This document shows positions 58,742-64,000 of a stretch of 64,000 nucleotides of DNA, in pieces (positions within the stretch are counted from its first letter, which is position 1; each line of letters starts with the position of its first letter). Source of the stretch: Thermodesulfitimonas autotrophica (GTDB lineage Bacteria; Bacillota; Desulfotomaculia; Desulfotomaculales; Ammonificaceae); assembly GCF_003815015.1 (NCBI RefSeq), contig NZ_RKRE01000001.1:442460-506459 (forward strand), given 5' to 3'. The notes below the pieces were generated by a model. The model was not told where the DNA came from, ran no database searches, and saw only the letters and a list, made by a program, of their open reading frames with translations. A program made the position numbers and the translations under genes.

Positions 58742-59851
58742 TCACGAAGGTGATTCCCCCTCAGCCAGCGCCGCCCGGCGGGTTTTGACGTACAGCCCAC
58801 CGGGAAACGCGCGTACAAAGCCTTTCAACTCCAGATATACCAAAACCGAAAGCACTTTATGCGCCGGCGCTTTCAACCGCCGGATAATCTCTTCCTGCGT
58901 AAGCGCTTCGTCATCCAAAAGCGTCAGGAGGGCCGTCTCAAACTCGTCGAGCGCCGGCCCGCCCGAGCCGGCAGCCGGAAAGAGCACAGCCTGACCAATT
59001 CCTTCCAGGACATCAAGACCGCTGGTTACCGGTCGCGCTCCTTGCTTCAAAAGCCAGTTCGGACCAAAGCTGAGCGGGCTGGTAATATTGCCGGGAACCG
59101 CCATCACCTCCCGGCCCTGCTCCAGCGCCAGATCAGCGGTGATCAGCGCCCCGCTCCGCCTCCCGGCCTCTACCACCACCACGGCCTGTGACAACCCGGC
59201 AATGATGCGGTTGCGTACCGGGAAATGCCACGGCTCCGGCGGCATGCATAGGGGGAACTCGGTCAAAACCAGCCCCCGGGAGGCAATCTCCTCTAACAGT
59301 TGCTGGTTTTCCCGGGGATAACAGGTATCAAGGCCGGTGCCAAGCACGGCAATCGTTCGCCCTCCGGCCGCGAGAGCCCCGCGGTGGGCCGCCGCGTCCA
59401 CGCCTCGGGCAAGGCCGCTCACCACCGCAACCCCGGCCCCGGCAATCTCTCCGGCCAGCTCTTCCGCAACCACGCGTCCGTAGTGTGAGCAGCGGCGCGT
59501 GCCCACAATAGCTACCGCCACCTCACCCGCAACCAGGTTACCACGGTAGAAAAGGGCCGCCGGCGGATCTGGGATTTCCCGCAAAGGGGCAGGATAATCC
59601 TCGTCCGCCAGGGTGACGAAACCGGCGCCAGCCTGTCTTAGTTTATCTAATTCCCGCTTGATGTCAAGGGCATCCCGGCGCCTGACCAGTTCTGCAGCCT
59701 CCTTTTCTCCAAGCAATGCCGCCAGCCGGGCAAAAGGAAGCCTGAAAGCTTCCCGGGGCGAACCAGCTACGGCGAGAAGATCATGGAACCGGCGGCTCTG
59801 CCCCGGCAGGAGAAGCTGCCAGGCCAGGTAAAAATCCCGTTCCTGCTGCAA
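58742..59851 (-). CDS. dprA: DNA-processing protein DprA
   Basis: About 369 residues from the TTG at 59851 after AGGAGG (an upstream start at 59872 adds seven residues). N-terminal helical domain, central Rossmann-like domain with AIVGTRRCSHYGRVVAEELAGE, VSGLARGVDAAAHRGAL and NRIIAGLSQAVVVVEAGRRSGAL (in the order given), and a C-terminal winged helix (LLDDEALTQEEIIRRL). Loads RecA on incoming single-stranded DNA; no other competence genes are in the window. Confidence 0.95.
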   Translation of the reverse strand: MQQERDFYLAWQLLLPGQSRRFHDLLAVAGSPREAFRLPFARLAALLGEKEAAELVRRRDALDIKRELDKLRQAGAGFVTLADEDYPAPLREIPDPPAALFYRGNLVAGEVAVAIVGTRRCSHYGRVVAEELAGEIAGAGVAVVSGLARGVDAAAHRGALAAGGRTIAVLGTGLDTCYPRENQQLLEEIASRGLVLTEFPLCMPPEPWHFPVRNRIIAGLSQAVVVVEAGRRSGALITADLALEQGREVMAVPGNITSPLSFGPNWLLKQGARPVTSGLDVLEGIGQAVLFPAAGSGGPALDEFETALLTLLDDEALTQEEIIRRLKAPAHKVLSVLVYLELKGFVRAFPGGLYVKTRRAALAEGESPS

Positions 59852-59947
59852 ACGGCCCCCTCCTAAAATCACATCTCCTTGGGGCGATTGTATTTTTTAC
59901 CTTCCGGACAAGCCATCCCTTCTCCTGCTGCCGCGTTTACTTTTTTC

Positions 59948-59954
59948 TTCGACA
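59948..59954 (-). promoter_or_regulatory. candidate Spo0A box between dprA and the carbonic anhydrase
   Basis: TTCGACA on plus (TGTCGAA on minus, in ATTTTGTCGAAGAAA). It could serve either divergent gene. The rest of 59873-60119 has a TTGACA at about 59998 with a poor -10 (near 60021) for the plus-strand gene and a short imperfect hairpin near 60052-60072. Confidence 0.3.
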
Positions 59955-60119
59955 AAATATTCAGAAATTTTTAAGGCAGAACGGCAGGAATCTACCGTTG
60001 ACAACGGAATAGTGGTTTTTAAAAGTGGGGAGGTGAGAGTTTTTTCGGTAAAGCTTTCTTCCTGAAAGAAAGAACGCCCTTTCCCTTAAAACCATAATCC
60101 ACGCGGGAGGTATCAACAG

Positions 60120-60875
60120 ATGCGTTTGCCTAAGATGCTAACCGTTGTTGCAGTCGGTGCCACCCTCTGCTTTACCGCCGGCTGCGCTTCCACCCAAACC
60201 ACCGCCACAAAAGAACCGGCCAAACCGGCGAACATCAGGCCGAACGTTGTGACCACCTTTAACCCCACGACGGAAACCCCGGTTATCGCCAAGGACGCCT
60301 ATATTGACCCGTTAGCTTCCGTCATCGGCAATGTCGAAATCGGTTCTAAGGTTTACGTGGCGCCGTTCGCCTCCGTCCGCGGCGATGAGGGCCAGCCGAT
60401 TTACGTCGGCGAAGGCTCCAACGTCCAGGACGGTGTGGTCCTGCACGCACTGGAAACCGAGGATAACGGCAAACCGGTGGAAAAGAACCTGGTTGAGTAC
60501 GGCGGCAAGAAGTACGCCGTTTATATAGGCAAACACGTTTCCCTGGCGCACCAGGCGCAAGTCCACGGCCCCGCGCTGGTTGACGACGGCACCTTCGTTG
60601 GCATGCAGGCACTAGTCTTCAAGGCCCAGGTCGGCAAGAACTGCGTTATCGAGCCGGGTGCCAAGCTTCTCAACGGCGTAAAGGTGCCCGACGGGCGCTA
60701 CGTCCCCGCCGGGACGGTGGTGACCACCCAGGCGCAGGCCGATAAGCTCCCGGTCATCACCGACGCTTACCCGCTCAAGAACCTCAACAAGGGCGTCCTC
60801 CACGTGAACGAGCAACTCGCGGAAGGTTACCTTAAAGCCCAGGAAGGCGCGACGGGGGAAACCAAGTCGCACTAA
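60120..60875 (+). CDS. gamma-class carbonic anhydrase, exported lipoprotein (Cam type)
   Basis: 251 residues. Lipoprotein signal peptide with cleavage before Cys22 (FTAGC), a Thr/Pro/Ala linker, then a left-handed beta-helix that follows Methanosarcina Cam almost block by block. Metal ligands His109 (VVLHALE), His144 and His149 (VSLAHQAQVHGPA), and both Cam catalytic Glu equivalents (Glu90 in RGDEG, Glu112 in HALE) are present, together with the acidic loop after HALE that most gamma-class relatives lack. It should hydrate CO2 outside the membrane, perhaps aiding acetate or CO2 metabolism. GGGAGG precedes the ATG; a terminator follows at 60918. Confidence 0.93.
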   Translation: MRLPKMLTVVAVGATLCFTAGCASTQTTATKEPAKPANIRPNVVTTFNPTTETPVIAKDAYIDPLASVIGNVEIGSKVYVAPFASVRGDEGQPIYVGEGSNVQDGVVLHALETEDNGKPVEKNLVEYGGKKYAVYIGKHVSLAHQAQVHGPALVDDGTFVGMQALVFKAQVGKNCVIEPGAKLLNGVKVPDGRYVPAGTVVTTQAQADKLPVITDAYPLKNLNKGVLHVNEQLAEGYLKAQEGATGETKSH

Positions 60876-60917
60876 GCCCGGGCCGGTGCAAGGTAACCGC
60901 GGCTGACGCTAATTTAG

Positions 60918-60946
60918 AGGGGGCTTACCACAAGCCCCCTTCCCTC
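60918..60946 (+). terminator. terminator after the carbonic anhydrase gene
   Basis: AGGGGGCTT (60918-60926), loop ACCAC, AAGCCCCCT (60932-60940), followed by a pyrimidine-rich tail TCCCTCTTCC. Confidence 0.75.
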
Positions 60947-61070
60947 TTCCTGATAGAAACCCATGTGCCGGCCGCCCCCTCATGCCGTTGCCCCCGCTGC
61001 CGGGCCGTTTTCTATTCTGCCCACGCCGCAAGCCCGGCTATCCGGCCCGGTCCCGCCTCCGCAGCCTGGC

Positions 61071-63107
61071 TTATACGTGCTCCAGAGTTGCCCCGGTATA
61101 ATAAAAGTTTAAAATATCCCTGAAGTTTAAGCCCTGCTCCGCCATCGTACGCGCGCCCCACTGGGACATACCGAGGGCGTGCCCCCAACCGTTCCCCGTA
61201 AAGGTCACCCCAACAAGCGCCCCCGTGAGCGGGTCGTAAGTTTTTACGATGTCGGCCGCCGGCGCCTTGAGACGGAAGACGCAGCGCACCCAGTCGGCAT
61301 TGCGGAGCGTTTGGACGCACGGCATACCATCCGGGCCGGTACCGTGGACTTCTAACTGCTTGATCCGCCCGCTGACCGCCGTCTTTCCGGTAACGTAGAC
61401 CGCCGTGACCACGCTGAAATTAACCTGGCGCTCCTGGAGACAACGCGCGAGGTCATAAACCGAATAACTGACACTCCAGCCGTAGTGGGGGTTCTCTGGA
61501 TGCCGGTCGTAAGGGTCGGCCTTACCCCGGATGTAACCGCACCAGTTGCGCCAGACATCCTCGCTATTCTCCGTATAGCCGCCGTCCGAACTATGAAAAT
61601 AGGCAGTTACCACCTCACCGCCGTATTTCAGGACAAGCCCCTCCGTGGCCTTGATTGCCGCCGTCGTTTCCGGCCGCTCGGCGTCCATCCCGCCGTAAAC
61701 CTGGTCCGCTTGCGTGGCGTAAACGTGGAAAGGCGCGTCCTCACTCTCCTGCACCTTCCGGAGCGCGTAAGAGCGAGCTGCCACCGCCTGGGCTTTCAAA
61801 GCCTCTGCCGGCCACCGGTACGGCATCTCACACGGCACCACGCCATAGAGATACTCCTCAATTGGCAGTTCGTTAACGAGAAGAAACTTCCCGCCCTGTA
61901 ACCTAACAATGAGGTTGCCCCTGTACCGCCGCGAACCACCGCCGGTGTTCAATGTAAAATAGTTCCCGGTGGCACCACTACCCTCCGCCAGGACAAGCGG
62001 GCCGGCGAAGTTGCCGAGAAACTGACGGTTTTTCTCCAAGGCAATAGCATAAACGGTCTGGTCCACCGCTGCTTCGGGCAGAACCGTCAGCGAAAGCCCC
62101 AGTTGATCGGTATTAGCGGTTCGGAAAAGAACATTTCCCGTTAATCCGTCAACTAACGCATAATCGCCATAGACGCTCACCGCAGCCGGCACGTCTGCCG
62201 CCAGAAGCACTCGGACCGGCCGGGTGAAGGCACGCGCGGTAAAGGGTGGTACCTGCGGTTGCGCCGGCGCTTCCGGCGCCGGTCCCCGGGAGACGGTTTC
62301 TTCGCGCGCCGGAGGCTGCGCCGCGGGTACCTCGGGGACAGCTTCCACCAGCCAGCCGGCCACCCAGCCCGTCTGCCCCGTAGCCAGCCGCACTTTATAC
62401 CAGCCGTCCCGCGCCTCTAAAAGCTCCAGCCGGAGCCCCCGCGCCATCCGCCCCACAATCCCGTAACCGGTTCCGGGGCCCGTCCGGAGGTTCACAACAT
62501 CTCCTTTTACCACGAGCGCTCCGGTCGCGCCCTGCCCCGCGTTTTTCTCACTCGCCTGTCCCGCACCCTCTTTTTCAACCTGCGCCGCCAAAATAGGCTT
62601 AACGAGCCACCCTGCCACCCAGGCCAACTGGCCCTCCCGTAACTTCACCTTGTACCAGTCGCCCGAGCGCCCGGCTACGGCCAGCTGTGTTCCCTTGGTG
62701 GCCTGACCTGTTATTGCGTACCCGGTACCGGGACCGCGCCGCAGGTTAACCCGCTCCCCGGTAACCACCACGGCCGCCGGACTCTGGGAGATGCCCCCTC
62801 CGGCTGGCGCAGAAACCGCAGGCTTTACCAGCCAGCCGGCCACCCAGCCCGTCTGCCCCGTAGCCAGCCGGACCTTAAACCAGCCCGCTTGCGCGGCCAG
62901 GGAAACAAGCTTCGTGCCCGGCGCCACCCTTGCGATAACGGCGTAGCCTGTTCCCGGCCCCTGCCGGATATTCACGCTCCCCTTCTCTTGGACCACCAGT
63001 TCCGCCGCGCCCGCCGCCCGCGGCAAGAGGAAAACAAGGACGCCCCAAAATCCCAATACCAGCCAGGCAACCAGAACCCATTTAACAGCTTTCCTGAGCT
63101 CCGTCAC
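61071..63107 (-). CDS. SpoIID/LytB-domain protein with three bacterial SH3 domains
   Basis: About 678 residues. N-terminal signal sequence or anchor (about 10-36, ending RAAGAAE), three SH3b repeats (about 38-100, 115-175, 205-265; each with VN(I/L)R.GPGTGYA and GWVAGWLV), a Pro/Ala linker, and a SpoIID/LytB domain (about 400-675) with EYLYGVVPCEMPYRWPAEALKAQAVAARSYA in continuous order and the final GWGHALGMSQWGARTMA. SpoIID-type enzymes cleave denuded glycan strands. GTG at 63107 lies 9 bases after AGGAGG; the GTG at 63116 is too close. Neighbours DUF2905 and queH are usual companions. Confidence 0.94.
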   Translation of the reverse strand: MTELRKAVKWVLVAWLVLGFWGVLVFLLPRAAGAAELVVQEKGSVNIRQGPGTGYAVIARVAPGTKLVSLAAQAGWFKVRLATGQTGWVAGWLVKPAVSAPAGGGISQSPAAVVVTGERVNLRRGPGTGYAITGQATKGTQLAVAGRSGDWYKVKLREGQLAWVAGWLVKPILAAQVEKEGAGQASEKNAGQGATGALVVKGDVVNLRTGPGTGYGIVGRMARGLRLELLEARDGWYKVRLATGQTGWVAGWLVEAVPEVPAAQPPAREETVSRGPAPEAPAQPQVPPFTARAFTRPVRVLLAADVPAAVSVYGDYALVDGLTGNVLFRTANTDQLGLSLTVLPEAAVDQTVYAIALEKNRQFLGNFAGPLVLAEGSGATGNYFTLNTGGGSRRYRGNLIVRLQGGKFLLVNELPIEEYLYGVVPCEMPYRWPAEALKAQAVAARSYALRKVQESEDAPFHVYATQADQVYGGMDAERPETTAAIKATEGLVLKYGGEVVTAYFHSSDGGYTENSEDVWRNWCGYIRGKADPYDRHPENPHYGWSVSYSVYDLARCLQERQVNFSVVTAVYVTGKTAVSGRIKQLEVHGTGPDGMPCVQTLRNADWVRCVFRLKAPAADIVKTYDPLTGALVGVTFTGNGWGHALGMSQWGARTMAEQGLNFRDILNFYYTGATLEHV

Positions 63108-63146
63108 CGGTTCCACCCTCCTGTGGGGCGCTCTTGCAGAACAAAT

Positions 63147-63153
63147 TTCGACA
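63147..63153 (-). promoter_or_regulatory. candidate Spo0A box upstream of the SpoIID/LytB gene
   Basis: Minus-strand CTGTCGAAATTTGT contains the TGTCGAA core about 40 bases before the start codon. Same caution as the other 7-base matches. Confidence 0.3.
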
Positions 63154-63230
63154 GTGAACTTAAAATTCCTGCTCTCTTTAACAGATATTACGTTTTTTGG
63201 GAAGAAAGAGCGGGGGTAACAGACCGCTGC

Positions 63231-63455
63231 TCAACGCCGGAGCAGTAGATTAATGATAATGGTAAGTAAGATACTCAAAATGATACTTGTTGCCAGCGGA
63301 AAATAGAAGGTAAAGTTACCGCGGTGGAAGTAGATGTCGCCCGGCAGGCGACCCAAGCCCGGAATCTTTCCCGCAAAGAGCATAAGGACGCCAAGCGCCA
63401 CTAAAAATATCCCCGCCATAATCAGAAGCTTCGCGAAACTCTGCCAGATTTCCAC
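63231..63455 (-). CDS. DUF2905-family small membrane protein
   Basis: 74 residues with two membrane segments (about 8-30 and 50-72) separated by the conserved loop GKIPGLGRLPGDIYFHRGNFTFYFPLA, continuous in the protein. Function unknown; the family is typically encoded near ruvB, queA or spoIID-like genes, as here. Confidence 0.9.
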   Translation of the reverse strand: MEIWQSFAKLLIMAGIFLVALGVLMLFAGKIPGLGRLPGDIYFHRGNFTFYFPLATSIILSILLTIIINLLLRR

Positions 63456-63586
63456 ACCGTCTCCCCCTTGAAAACATGCACTTCTATAATATAGTGCTCT
63501 ATCTTGATCCGTGCGTCCCGGCGCCTACCGAAGTATTTTCATTCCCGGTGGCGACGATTAATCGTCGTGAAACCCCCGAAAAAAAT

Positions 63587-64000
63587 TCAGCCCTCACCGG
63601 CGGTCTTCCGGCCGCCTCTCTTCGGCAGGTAGCGTTCTTTTTCGCTGTAAAGGCAGCCGCAGTACTGCTGCCGGTACATCCCGCGCCGCTTCGATTCCGC
63701 CACGCCCTCCTTAAACCCCGGGCGGAAGTCACGGTAAAGAAAGGGCACGCCGTACTCCGCCGCCACCGCCGTGGCTATCTCCCGGATCAGTTCGTGCTTC
63801 TGGAAGGGGCTCACTAAAAGGGTCGTAGTGAAGGCCTCAAAACCGCCGTGCTTCGCGACGCCGGCCGTCTGCCGCAGCCGCAGCGCGTAGCAGAAACGGC
63901 ACCGCTCACCTTCCCGGTAGACCACCTGGCGCAAGTAATCTTCCACCGGGTATTCCCGTGCGAAAATGACCGGCCAACCTTCCGCCTGAGCGTAAGCAGA
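63587..64000 (-). CDS. queH: epoxyqueuosine reductase QueH (5'-truncated by window edge)
   Basis: The frame is open to base 64000, giving the last 137 residues; the apparent start at 63946 is internal. Cysteine pairs RCRFCYALR and QYCGCLYSEKER are the Fe-S/metal sites of QueH, the non-cobalamin enzyme that reduces epoxyqueuosine to queuosine in tRNA. TTTLLVSPFQKHELIREI and YRDFRPGFKEGVAESKR are further family blocks. It connects with the preQ0 genes at 38-40.5 kb: the organism makes and finishes queuosine. Confidence 0.95.
   Translation of the reverse strand, partial: SAYAQAEGWPVIFAREYPVEDYLRQVVYREGERCRFCYALRLRQTAGVAKHGGFEAFTTTLLVSPFQKHELIREIATAVAAEYGVPFLYRDFRPGFKEGVAESKRRGMYRQQYCGCLYSEKERYLPKRGGRKTAGEG

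Overview
The window (about 58-60% G+C by eye) looks like the chromosome of a thermophilic, spore-forming, largely anaerobic Firmicute of the Moorella/Ammonifex/Desulfotomaculum type. The evidence is the Firmicutes gene orders hpf-secA-prfB, rpsB-tsf-pyrH-frr-uppS-cdsA-dxr-rseP-ispG-proS and dprA-topA-trmFO-xerC-hslVU-codY, together with sporulation-type proteins (SpoIID/LytB, GerMN, YtvI-like) and single-copy biosynthetic genes. The taxonomic placement is inference from gene content.

1-4.1 kb: the end of a family 5 solute-binding protein, a Gln-rich coiled-coil protein with a Tyr-Gly repeat tail, a small unknown gene, tRNA-Ala(CGC), and a TerC/YjbE metal exporter behind a clear yybP-ykoY (Mn2+) riboswitch. 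4.2-14.9 kb: an accessory signalling island. It holds an Agr-type peptide locus (membrane protein, AgrB protease, a 48-residue AgrD-like peptide) followed by a membrane GGDEF/HD-GYP protein; a three-gene unit of a small helical protein, a double-domain KaiC-like ATPase and a PocR-GAF-GGDEF cyclase; a multi-GAF HD-GYP protein with a collapsed PAS domain; and a response regulator with a degenerate GGDEF-like output. An IS1182-type transposase remnant lies inside this island.

15-24 kb: prfB (with a programmed +1 frameshift that splits the open frame), secA, an unknown conserved-looking gene, hpf, a cold-shock gene, a GyrI-like protein, a GerMN protein, lysS and greA. 24-38 kb: a cofactor block containing a Rossmann enzyme resembling cyanobacterial acyl-ACP reductase, dus, coaX, birA, nadC-nadB-nadA, panD-panC-panB plus a DUF2520 dehydrogenase, a cell-wall amidase, superoxide dismutase, surE, a YpmA-like gene and folE. 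38-40.5 kb: the preQ0 cluster queE-DUF366-queC-queD. 40.5-60 kb: the long housekeeping run on the minus strand listed above. 60-64 kb: a lipoprotein gamma-class carbonic anhydrase very close to the archaeal Cam type, a SpoIID/LytB protein with three SH3 domains, DUF2905 and the start-truncated queH (queuosine salvage of the final step).

Nearly all genes from 3 kb onward are on the minus strand with short gaps or overlaps, so the housekeeping part is probably a few long transcripts. The most unusual region is 4.2-14.9 kb: peptide signalling, KaiC-type ATPase and c-di-GMP enzymes are packed side by side with no AgrC kinase or AgrA regulator in view.
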